DNA of 9,109 nucleotides, from assembly GCA_021778575.1 (NCBI GenBank), contig JAJYCH010000128.1, positions 1-9,109 on the forward strand, written 5' to 3'. A program made the position numbers and the translations under genes. Positions 1 to 5,602 of this stretch are shown piece by piece. The notes under the pieces were generated by a model that was given only the letters and a program-made list of their open reading frames with translations, ran no database searches and was not told the DNA's origin. This DNA comes from Planctomycetota bacterium. Lineage in GTDB: Bacteria > Planctomycetota > Planctomycetia > Isosphaerales > Isosphaeraceae. The number at the start of each line of letters is the position of its first letter. The first letter of the stretch is position 1.

Positions 1-83
1 AATTGGGAGGCATCCATCTTGCCGTCGGAATTCGCCTGCGCGACTAGCGCCAGGCACGAAAAAAATGCCGGATTTATCGCCAT
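1..83 (-). CDS. Possible start of an exported protein, cut by the left edge
   Basis: A minus-strand frame opens with ATG at 83 and stays open to the edge (27 codons). GAGG lies six bases upstream of the ATG, a good ribosome-binding site. The first 17 residues read MAINPAFFSCLALVAQA, followed by NSDGK. That resembles a short signal peptide with an AQA cleavage site, although the N-terminal region lacks the usual positive charge. It lies downstream of the 93-residue gene and could be the last member of the DUF1559 operon. Too little is visible to name a family. The competing frame (EATDGDKSG...) is also open here but has no start, so this call is tentative. Confidence 0.3.
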   Translation of the reverse strand, partial: MAINPAFFSCLALVAQANSDGKMDASQ

Positions 84-150
84 CGGTAGCCTCGAACAGG
101 AAGTATCAGGAGGGGGTGACAGCGAACACCGCCACCCTTTCAAATTGGTA

Positions 151-175
151 GGACCGGGAGAAAGAAATCCGGCCC
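151..175 (-). terminator. Weak stem-loop after the 93-residue gene
   Basis: Read on the minus strand, GGGCCGG and CCGGTCC can form a seven-pair stem, including one G-U pair, around an 11-base loop, 17 bases past the stop codon of the 93-residue gene. The wobble pair makes the stem better on the minus-strand RNA than on the plus strand. No U-run follows, so it is not a standard intrinsic terminator. It may be an RNA-stabilising or pausing hairpin, or chance. Confidence 0.25.
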
Positions 176-192
176 AGGACTACAATTCTGGA

Positions 193-474
193 TCACCGGA
201 TCACGATCAGATTCCCCGCTGATTTCGACCCCGAGTCTCGACTCTGATTGGTACCGGCGTCCGCCGCAGCCGTGATGACGGTAGTCTGCAAATCATAGGG
301 CGCGTAGGTGCCGGCGCAATTCATCAGTTGATCAACCAACGGGTTACAGTAGTAAAGACCTCCGTTGCTGACGCATTTTCCTTGGAAAAGACTATAAACG
401 TTGCAGTTCGAAGTGCTGCCGCCGGCCACCGGTTGAAAGGCACCGGAACCGGCGTTGGACTGAATCCCAGACAT
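193..474 (-). CDS. Small hypothetical protein with four cysteines
   Basis: A 93-residue protein I do not recognise. It is rich in Gly, Ser, Asn and Ala. It has four cysteines at about residues 24, 34, 43 and 53, around a core reading NCNVYSLFQGKC and GLYYCNPL, so disulfides or metal binding are possible but not shown. There is no signal peptide or membrane segment from this start. The ATG at 474 is preceded by a GAGAAAG purine tract. A second ATG at 490 in another frame has a stronger AGAGGAG, but the protein it opens is proline-rich and looks like a shadow. The gene begins 44 bases after the DUF1559 stop on the same strand, so it is probably co-transcribed. The choice of frame is the main doubt. 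Confidence 0.5.
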   Translation of the reverse strand: MSGIQSNAGSGAFQPVAGGSTSNCNVYSLFQGKCVSNGGLYYCNPLVDQLMNCAGTYAPYDLQTTVITAAADAGTNQSRDSGSKSAGNLIVIR

Positions 475-518
475 GTTAGCTTTCTCATGTCAAAGCACTC
501 CTCTGCGTTTCTCAAGAT

Positions 519-1541
519 TCAATCGATGAGTTCGCCGCCATTACGCGTGCCGAGGCCGCGCCAGACAGGCTGGGCGATCGTTTCCGAGACGAATCGACAA
601 GACCCATCTCCCATCAATGCATTCACTCCACCTGGATGATTGCTCCGTGCCGTCGCCATGTCGATCGCGGGCGTCATGCCGCCAAAAGTACAGTCGGGCA
701 CAACGCCGTTTGGTATCTGGGTCTGCGTGTAAAGCGTGCGTTCTCGACCCGCCCAGAACCAGTATTCACCGCTCAAGGTATAGCGTGCCGGATTGACGGC
801 TCGACCGGCGATCCGGCATTCATTGAGCAACTGATCGGCGGTGTTGGCGACGCCCGCCCGCTGGAAGACGTCGCGTTCCGGGTCAAGGATCGATGGCGGG
901 CCACCGCTGCCACGGAGACGTTCGCTGAAAGCAACGGTATGACTCAGACCGTCGGTCACGCTCGATGGGCTGATCGCGTCGAGCTCGGGAAAGAGGCCGT
1001 TGCCACCATCGGGACTCTCAGCCCAAGCGGTTGGGGATGGGCCGACGCCCGTGTTTCCGCGATAATTATTCCCGGTGCTCGCGAACGCGCCACCGTCGGA
1101 AGGGCAGAGGAAAAGGCCGACTCCAGTCGAATAAACCGTCAAATTGACCTGGTTGAGTTGAAAGGTATTACCCGGCGATCCACCAAGAAACGTGTCAACC
1201 GGCCAGGTTCCGGTCTGGAAATTGATCGACTGATAGAGGGCGTTCTGCTCCAGATACGGCAACAATCGGCAGTGAGCCGAATAAAGCCCATAATAGAATG
1301 AACCACTCTTCGTGGTCGGGCGGATGGTGGTCACCGAGACGGGTAAACAATTGGCTGACGATAAATAATTCTGGATGGCGAGCCCGATTTGTCGCAGATT
1401 ATTCTGACAAACCGCCCGGCGGCTCGCCTCCCGCGCCGACTGCACGGCCGGAAGTGCCAGCGCGATCAAAATCGAGATCACGCCAAGCGCGACCAGCAGT
1501 TCAATCAGTGTGAAGCCACCATGTCTGGTCTCACGGTTCAT
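519..1541 (-). CDS. DUF1559 domain protein with type IV pilin-like N-terminus
   Basis: A 340-residue member of the large planctomycete DUF1559 family (pseudopilin-like proteins; exact role unknown). The N-terminus has a prepilin peptidase site: a short basic leader (MNRETRHGG), then FTLIELLVALGVISILIALALP. The conserved glutamate is at +5 after the cleavage glycine, and a hydrophobic helix of about 20 residues follows. Next comes the typical 'AVQSAREASRRAVCQNNLRQIGLA' helix (about residues 28-53). The C-terminal H-X9-DG region is at about 300-320 (SNHPGGVNALMGDGSCRFVS). Length and both ends match the family, so the gene is intact. Members are thought to be processed and exported like minor pseudopilins. 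The start lies 18 bases after the upstream short ORF, with GCGGAG ahead of the ATG, which indicates an operon. Confidence 0.93.
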   Translation of the reverse strand: MNRETRHGGFTLIELLVALGVISILIALALPAVQSAREASRRAVCQNNLRQIGLAIQNYLSSANCLPVSVTTIRPTTKSGSFYYGLYSAHCRLLPYLEQNALYQSINFQTGTWPVDTFLGGSPGNTFQLNQVNLTVYSTGVGLFLCPSDGGAFASTGNNYRGNTGVGPSPTAWAESPDGGNGLFPELDAISPSSVTDGLSHTVAFSERLRGSGGPPSILDPERDVFQRAGVANTADQLLNECRIAGRAVNPARYTLSGEYWFWAGRERTLYTQTQIPNGVVPDCTFGGMTPAIDMATARSNHPGGVNALMGDGSCRFVSETIAQPVWRGLGTRNGGELID

Positions 1542-1559
1542 CGGTCGGGCTCCGCGAGG

Positions 1560-1793
1560 TCAATCAAGCACGAGAACGCCCACCTTGACGATGGGCTGGT
1601 CGGGATAATCCGTCTCAAGGCACACGTCAAATGCCTCTCGTCCCAGGATTCCTGAGGTGTCGAATTGAAGATCAAGACGATGAACGGCCTTGGCATCGGC
1701 GGACGGGTGGAACTGCCCGACGAGCCTGGCACCGGTTACTCGGACCACACGGAATGGAACGTCACTCGAACGAACGAAGACCGAGCGAGTCAC
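1560..1793 (-). CDS. Short protein resembling the C-terminal half of DUF1573-type proteins; possible remnant
   Basis: A 77-residue frame from GTG at 1793, preceded by GAGGGGA seven bases upstream. The sequence (RSVFVRSSDVPFRVVRV, then DLQFDTSGILG, then CLETDYPDQPIVKVGVLVLD) has the beta-rich rhythm and the 'TDyPdQP...v.v' ending typical of the second half of planctomycete DUF1573-like proteins, which often sit near DUF1559 genes. The expected N-terminal half, with its signal peptide and CGC-type motif, is absent. Just upstream, in a different frame, ATG at 1848 opens a 28-codon ORF whose first residues look like a signal peptide (MKSQACMLALVIVL) and which ends at 1762. That arrangement suggests a gene shortened by deletion plus frameshift, but the good ribosome-binding site means the short ORF could still be translated. 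Family assignment is from memory of the pattern only. Confidence 0.5.
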   Translation of the reverse strand: MTRSVFVRSSDVPFRVVRVTGARLVGQFHPSADAKAVHRLDLQFDTSGILGREAFDVCLETDYPDQPIVKVGVLVLD

Positions 1794-1998
1794 GGCCCGC
1801 TCCCCTCAACACAATCACTAATGCTAACATACATGCTTGTGATTTCATCTTACAATACCTGTTTCGTTCTACTAATTCGTATCGCCTTCGTTTCAAAAGC
1901 CAGTCTTGGGTAGCGTAAACCATTCTTTTTTCAAGGTGCAAGAACAATTCCCATTTTTCGAGTCCCCCAACGACTGGTTCGATGGGTCGATCTTAACG
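1794..1998. other. AT-rich intergenic stretch
   Basis: About 205 bases between the lipoprotein stop and the short DUF1573-like ORF, clearly richer in A/T than the flanking genes. It probably carries the promoter for the DUF1559 group on the minus strand, but I find no convincing -35/-10 pair and no terminator. It contains the 28-codon signal-peptide-like ORF (1848-1762, minus), which has AGG nine bases before its ATG. Confidence 0.5.
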
Positions 1999-3255
1999 TT
2001 AACGACCCGCCGGGAGGGTCAAGACCGGGCTCGATGTCGAGTCGTCGTTGTCCTGGAGCGAGAACAGAATCTCCAGAATCGCCAGGATCGACCGCGAATC
2101 GACGTCGTCCTTCGGAATGAAAAACCAGTATCCTCGATACTTCACGGCGACCTCGGCGTCTCGGGGCCGACTTTTCTGCGACGAGATCCGGAAGTAACCG
2201 CGCGTCACCGTGGTCCAGTCAAACGGTCGTCCATCGGGTCCGGGCGTGATCGGAACATTGTGGTTCAGAACATGCTCCTGGGGAACACAGACTCCCTTCG
2301 ACATGAAGGTCATGATCTGAAGAATCGATCGAAGATTCAAATAGATCGTGTCATTGCCCGGGATGGCCTTGGGGAGGTTGGGATTGCTGCTCTCGGCATC
2401 GGGAGCCAGCTCCGACTCCATCTTGTACCGGTTGCGATGCGGGATCAGGTTGAAGATCGACGCGACTTCCTCCATCTCCGCCGAGCGGTTGAAAGGTGTC
2501 CGAACCTTCAGCGACAGCCCTCGTTCGCGCTTGTTCAGCGTGATCCGACCCTGACCCTTATCGCGATAAACATAGCCATCCTTGGCCGCGGCCAGGAGGT
2601 CTTTCCCATCGACGTTGAGTTGACTGATCGGGTCGGAAGCGTTTGTCGTCTCCTCGTTCGTCGAGAACCCGATCTCCACCCCGCCGCGATCATCGATCTC
2701 GGCAAGGAGCTTCACGCCTCGAAGGAACCTTGTATTCTCGTCAGGAACCGTCGGGACCAGGAGTGTCCCCCTGACGGCGTTCTGAACGTCGTTGATATCG
2801 TTGAGAGTCAGCCAGAGAAGCTGATCAATCCGGGCCCCGGCGCTGACCACGCTGTAAACCTCGGCCGAGAGTGGGTTTAGCAATGCCTTGGAAATCTCGC
2901 GCCCCTGCCGAGGATGATAGCTCAGCGTCGGCGAGTCGCGTCCGGTGATCCCAACGATCCCAAAATTCGTCTGGCTTCCCGCCGAACCAGGATCACTGCC
3001 GCCGGCCGAAAGCTCGAACTGGCTGGTGATGTTCGGCAAATCGACGAAGACCGGTGAATCGGCATAACGAAGCCGGACCAGGTTTATCAAGAGCTGTTCG
3101 TCATTCGTGATCCGCATCGCCTCGTTATAGCGCAGGCGAGTGGTCCGAACCGCCTCGGGACCGAGGCATCCAGACGAAACCAAGCCGGCGCAAACGAACC
3201 CAAACGCCGTGAGCGTTCTCCAGAGTCGATGAAATGGCGTCCGCAAGTCATCCAT
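1999..3255 (-). CDS. Putative lipoprotein of unknown function
   Basis: A 418-residue protein. The N-terminus has a basic stretch (residues 5-13: RTPFHRLWR), a hydrophobic segment (about 14-27) and a cysteine at 30 in VSSGC. That fits a lipoprotein signal, although the lipobox is weak at -3. The best conserved part follows directly (about 40-80: RYNEAM..TNDEQLLINLVRLRYADSPVF), a pattern I know from uncharacterised envelope lipoproteins in several Gram-negative phyla. The middle (about 130-270) is mixed alpha/beta without recognised motifs. The C-terminal part contains RGYFRISSQKSRP and KYRGYWFFIPKDDVDSRS, then a helix (ILAILEILFSLQ). There is no catalytic signature. The start was chosen because the signal peptide begins there; the ribosome-binding site is poor. 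It is the first protein gene on the minus strand after the tRNA and stands alone. Confidence 0.75.
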   Translation of the reverse strand: MDDLRTPFHRLWRTLTAFGFVCAGLVSSGCLGPEAVRTTRLRYNEAMRITNDEQLLINLVRLRYADSPVFVDLPNITSQFELSAGGSDPGSAGSQTNFGIVGITGRDSPTLSYHPRQGREISKALLNPLSAEVYSVVSAGARIDQLLWLTLNDINDVQNAVRGTLLVPTVPDENTRFLRGVKLLAEIDDRGGVEIGFSTNEETTNASDPISQLNVDGKDLLAAAKDGYVYRDKGQGRITLNKRERGLSLKVRTPFNRSAEMEEVASIFNLIPHRNRYKMESELAPDAESSNPNLPKAIPGNDTIYLNLRSILQIMTFMSKGVCVPQEHVLNHNVPITPGPDGRPFDWTTVTRGYFRISSQKSRPRDAEVAVKYRGYWFFIPKDDVDSRSILAILEILFSLQDNDDSTSSPVLTLPAGR

Positions 3256-3460
3256 GACAGCTCATCGATCCGACAGTTTGAGACCCGATCTGAGGGAATC
3301 TCGTCTCGTCGTCATCGACGGCTCAGCCGGCAAACTTGAAACAATCGTCAAAGTCGCGGCGGAGACTCAGGGCATTCCCGGGTTGGGAGTTGAGCCGAGA
3401 TCACGAGACATCCGGCGGCCCCAATGTGCCCACGCTCCGAGCAACATTTGGGGGGGTGAA

Positions 3461-3484
3461 GCCCTCTCAATGGTTGAGAAGGGC
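3461..3484 (-). terminator. Stem-loop downstream of the tRNA gene
   Basis: On the minus strand, GCCCT-T-CTCAA and TTGAG-AGGGC form a ten-pair stem with one bulged T and a three-base loop (CCA). It begins 29 bases after the tRNA discriminator base. No U-tract follows on either strand, so it is not a canonical intrinsic terminator. Its position suggests that it marks the 3' end or processing site of the tRNA transcript. Confidence 0.45.
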
Positions 3485-3513
3485 CTGTAAGAATTGAAAT
3501 CAGAGGGGAAGAA

Positions 3514-3884
3514 TGACCGGGCTGGGACTCGAACCCAGGACCAACGGATTAACCTACCTCATCGGCTTTCGCCGACCTTCCCGGACGTTCCCGTCGGGTT
3601 GTTGAGCGTCTGGACTATACCATCGCCGTCGCAGGCGTGCCGCGTCTAGTCTCTGAGGCCGGGGCCGACGATCCGTCGGTCCCTTGCCTGCTGATTACCC
3701 AATCCCCAACCTTTTCAGACCGTCACGCTTGCCGTTACCGGCGACGTTGTGGTGGTGGGGCTCTCAGGGCGTCCCAGCAAATTGCGGCATTCACTCGTCG
3801 CGGTTGGGATTCTTCCCGCGTCGAGGCTCCTATTCTCCACGTTCCAGTTGAAGTCCGTTGCTCTACCGACTGAGCTACCCGGTC
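3514..3884 (-). tRNA. tRNA-Lys(UUU), interrupted by a group I intron
   Basis: Both halves of a tRNA are visible on the minus strand, separated by 298 bases. The 5' exon is 3884-3851 (34 nt) and the 3' exon is 3552-3514 (39 nt), giving a 73-nt tRNA. Acceptor stem GACCGGG/CCCGGTC is seven perfect pairs, and the D stem is GCTC/GAGC. Anticodon stem ACGGA/TCCGT encloses loop CTT+TTAA after joining, so the anticodon is TTT. The variable region is TGGTC, the T arm is CTGGG-TTCGAGT-CCCAG, and the discriminator is A73. CCA is not encoded; TTC follows. Only joining after CTT gives a seven-base loop together with the U before and G after the intron that group I splicing requires. Shifting the join one base on each side would give UCU (Arg), but the 5' exon would then end in C. 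Confidence 0.9.
3553..3850 (-). ncRNA. Group I self-splicing intron in tRNA-Lys, IC3-like, no ORF
   Basis: A 298-nt intron after U34. P1: exon CUU plus intron CA pairs with UGGAG, placing a U-G pair at the 5' splice site (IGS GAG). P2: CUCG-A-CGCGG with CCGCG-A-CGAG (3825-3795). P3: UGCCGC (3789-3784) with GCGGCA. P4: UGCUG with CAGCA inside the P and Q strands (AAUUUGCUGGGA, AUCAGCAGGCAAG). P5: GCCC/GGGU, with an outer arm CCCCA/UGGGG capped by GCCG-GUAA-CGGC. P6: GGG-A-CCGACG/CGUCGG-CCC. P7: GACUA with UAGUC inside AGAGACUAGACG and AUGGUAUAGUCC. P8: CGCC/GGCG. P9-type hairpins: CCCGACG/CGUCCGGG, and UCGGC-GAAA-GCCGA. The last base is G. The plus-strand ORFs here are not homing-endonuclease genes. 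The pairings are hand-derived but mutually consistent in the group I order. Confidence 0.92.
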
Positions 3885-4048
3885 AGGGTCTACACAGTTT
3901 AGACAGTTCGGGTCAATCCGTCCAGACCGTCGCGCCGGAACTCGGATCGGATTCCTTGTCTCGGGCCGACTTGATTCCTCGCGCTAGACCTGATCGAATG
4001 GTTCGACGTGAGAGTCAGTCTGATGCGGAGAGCGGGGAGTCCTGGGCG
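3885..4048. promoter_or_regulatory. Divergent intergenic region between tRNA-Lys and ald
   Basis: 164 bases separate the 5' end of the minus-strand tRNA from the chosen ald start, so both promoters should lie here. On the minus strand a TTGACC (3926-3921) is present, but a -10 at normal spacing would fall almost on the mature tRNA 5' end, so it is unlikely to be the tRNA promoter. I cannot place either promoter with confidence. Before ald there is a GGGGAG tract about nine bases from the ATG. Confidence 0.4.
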
Positions 4049-5194
4049 ATGATCGTCGGCGTTCCGAAAGAGGTCAAGTCAGACGAGTACCGGGTGGCAA
4101 TGCTCCCGGTCGGCGCGGAAGAGCTGACGGCGGCGGGACATACGGTCCTGATCGAAGAAGGTGCGGGGCTAGGAAGCGGGATTGTCGACTCGCTCTATTC
4201 GGCTGCGGGAGCGACCTTCGTCCCCGACGCCGCGACGATCTGGAAAGAGGCCGACCTGGTCGTGAAGGTCAAGGAACCCCAGGCGTCCGAATGGCCGCAC
4301 ATGCGGGCCGGGCAGACCTTGTTCACTTATTTCCACTTCGCGGCCAACGAAGAATTGACCCGCGCGGTCATCGCCAGCGGGATCACCGCGATCGCCTACG
4401 AGACGATTCGCGATACCAAAGGAACGCTCCCGCTGCTGACCCCGATGAGCGAGGTCGCCGGCCGGATGAGCATCCAGGAAGGGGCCAAGTACCTCGAACG
4501 TCCCCAGGAGGGGCGCGGGATCTTGCTCGCCGGAGTTCCCGGCGTCGCCCCGGCCGAGGTCGCCGTGCTCGGTGGTGGGATCGTGGGCTCGAACGCCGCG
4601 AAGGTTGCCGCCGGACTGGGGGCGAACGTCAAGATTCTCGACATCAACCTCGATCGGCTTCGCTATCTCGACGATATCATGCCGCCCAACGTGACGACGC
4701 TCTATTCCGACCGGCATACGATTCTGGACTCGGTCATCAACGCCGATCTCGTCATCGGGGCGATCCTGATCACGGGAGCCCGCGCTCCTCGACTGGTTCG
4801 TCGTGAAGACCTGGCCCGGATGAAGCCGGGCGCGGTGATCGTCGACGTCGCGATCGATCAGGGGGGATGCATCGAGACCAGCCGCCCAACCACCCACCGC
4901 GAACCGACTTACCTCATCGACGGGATCGTCCACTACTGCGTGACCAACATGCCAGGCGCGGTTGGCCGGACCAGTACTTACGCCCTGAATAACGTGACGC
5001 TCCCCTATGTTCTCCAGATTGCCCGAACGGGCTGGGAAGCGTTCGCCAGGACGTCGCCCGGATTCGCGCAAGGTGTCAATATTGACCGGGGTCGCGTGAC
5101 CAACGAGGCCGTCGCGGCGACTTTCGGTCTCCCTTACGTCGGTTGGGACTCCCCTGTCGGCTTGGGCGGAGCGTCGGTCACAACGACCCATTGA
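4049..5194 (+). CDS. ald: Alanine dehydrogenase
   Basis: A 381-residue cytoplasmic enzyme that catalyses NAD-dependent interconversion of L-alanine with pyruvate and ammonia. The start MIVGVPKEVKSDEYRVA matches the family's N-terminus and has GGGGAG upstream. The frame is open for 100 further codons upstream, but that extension runs into the tRNA region and is not part of the protein. Substrate residues sit at their usual numbers: Arg15, Lys75 and His96 (TYFHFA). The NAD-binding Rossmann motif is at about 172-180 (AVLGGGIVG), with the ribose-binding acidic residue at Asp198 (ILDIN). The catalytic Asp270 lies in VDVAIDQGGC, and NMPGAVGRTST (about 300-310) is also conserved. Length is near the usual 370-380. 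It is first in the plus-strand cluster, and a strong stem-loop follows the stop. Confidence 0.97.
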   Translation: MIVGVPKEVKSDEYRVAMLPVGAEELTAAGHTVLIEEGAGLGSGIVDSLYSAAGATFVPDAATIWKEADLVVKVKEPQASEWPHMRAGQTLFTYFHFAANEELTRAVIASGITAIAYETIRDTKGTLPLLTPMSEVAGRMSIQEGAKYLERPQEGRGILLAGVPGVAPAEVAVLGGGIVGSNAAKVAAGLGANVKILDINLDRLRYLDDIMPPNVTTLYSDRHTILDSVINADLVIGAILITGARAPRLVRREDLARMKPGAVIVDVAIDQGGCIETSRPTTHREPTYLIDGIVHYCVTNMPGAVGRTSTYALNNVTLPYVLQIARTGWEAFARTSPGFAQGVNIDRGRVTNEAVAATFGLPYVGWDSPVGLGGASVTTTH

Positions 5195-5232
5195 AACTCG
5201 ATCCGCCGGCCGGAATCAACGGATCAACCTGG

Positions 5233-5260
5233 TTCCCGGACGTCTTCGGATGCCCGGGAA
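5233..5260 (+). terminator. Stem-loop with UUCG tetraloop between ald and the next gene
   Basis: TTCCCGG (5233-5239) pairs with CCGGGAA (5254-5260). After one A-C mismatch, CGTC pairs with GATG around TTCG, forming the very stable C(UUCG)G tetraloop. The symmetrical hairpin of 11 pairs lies 38 bases after the ald stop. A T-rich stretch (TCTCTTTTTCTCTT) follows only about ten bases later, so this is not a textbook intrinsic terminator. It could partly end ald transcripts, protect their 3' end, or set a lower expression level for the downstream genes. Confidence 0.5.
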
Positions 5261-5308
5261 GACGCATCGCTCTCTTTTTCTCTTAGCAGCATTCAAGGAA
5301 TTTCGACC

Positions 5309-5602
5309 ATGACCGAGCATGAGCACGAAGGCGACCACGAGCATGACGAGGCTGAAGATAGCCTCGAACAGGCCCTGGAACTCGATACCCAGAGTCAGAT
5401 TTTTCTGGAAATGCGCCGCCAGAATCTCGATCTCTTGAAGCTCTCGATCGAGGTCGCCGGTCTTTCGGGCCAGCACCCGCCGATCAAGAGCGGCGATTTG
5501 AAGGTTGCCGTCAAGAATATCTGGGATCTCTACTCCGAGTTCTATTCCTGGATCGACCCCGAGGAATCTGAAGGGGACGAGGAAGAGGAATTCGAGGAGT
5601 GA
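5309..5602 (+). CDS. Small His/Glu-rich acidic hypothetical protein
   Basis: A 97-residue, very acidic protein of unknown function. Residues 1-17 (MTEHEHEGDHEHDEAED) alternate His with Glu/Asp, a composition often seen in metal-binding tails. The middle (about 18-80) is predicted by eye to be helical and holds the more protein-like part (QIFLEMRRQNLDLLKLSIEV, then VKNIWDLYSEFYSWI). The C-terminus is a run of Glu/Asp. There is no signal peptide. AAGGA sits about ten bases before the ATG. The stop codon overlaps the GTG start of mtnA (GTGA), so translation of the two is probably coupled. This suggests a shared need, but I cannot assign a role. Confidence 0.8.
   Translation: MTEHEHEGDHEHDEAEDSLEQALELDTQSQIFLEMRRQNLDLLKLSIEVAGLSGQHPPIKSGDLKVAVKNIWDLYSEFYSWIDPEESEGDEEEEFEE

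Noticed and set aside
324..515. 63-residue minus-strand ORF overlapping the 93-residue gene
   Set aside because: An internal ATG at 490 has a good AGAGGAG, but the product is proline-rich with no protein-like pattern; the overlapping frame reads more like a real protein. Kept as a doubt in the findings.
636..1301. 221-residue plus-strand ORF
   Set aside because: Antisense to the DUF1559 gene, whose motifs are unmistakable.
1906..2880. 324-residue plus-strand ORF
   Set aside because: Antisense shadow of the lipoprotein gene, with Arg-rich low-information sequence.
3254..3490. 78-residue plus-strand ORF between the lipoprotein and the tRNA
   Set aside because: No ribosome-binding site or domain, and it runs through the hairpin after the tRNA.
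3553..3850. Arg(UCU) or Met(CAU) as the identity of the split tRNA
   Set aside because: UCU needs the 5' exon to end in C, which breaks the U-G splice rule; CAU cannot be built with a seven-base loop from the exon ends.
3637..3873. Plus-strand ORF over the intron as a homing endonuclease gene
   Set aside because: It is on the opposite strand to the intron, has no LAGLIDADG, GIY-YIG or HNH pattern, and overlaps the essential P3-P8 core.
3749..4048. In-frame 100-codon extension of ald upstream of ATG 4049
   Set aside because: It runs through the tRNA 5' exon and intron on the opposite strand, and the family's N-terminus begins exactly at 4049.
4169..5191. 340-residue minus-strand ORF
   Set aside because: Antisense shadow of ald; GC-rich coding DNA keeps the opposite frame open.
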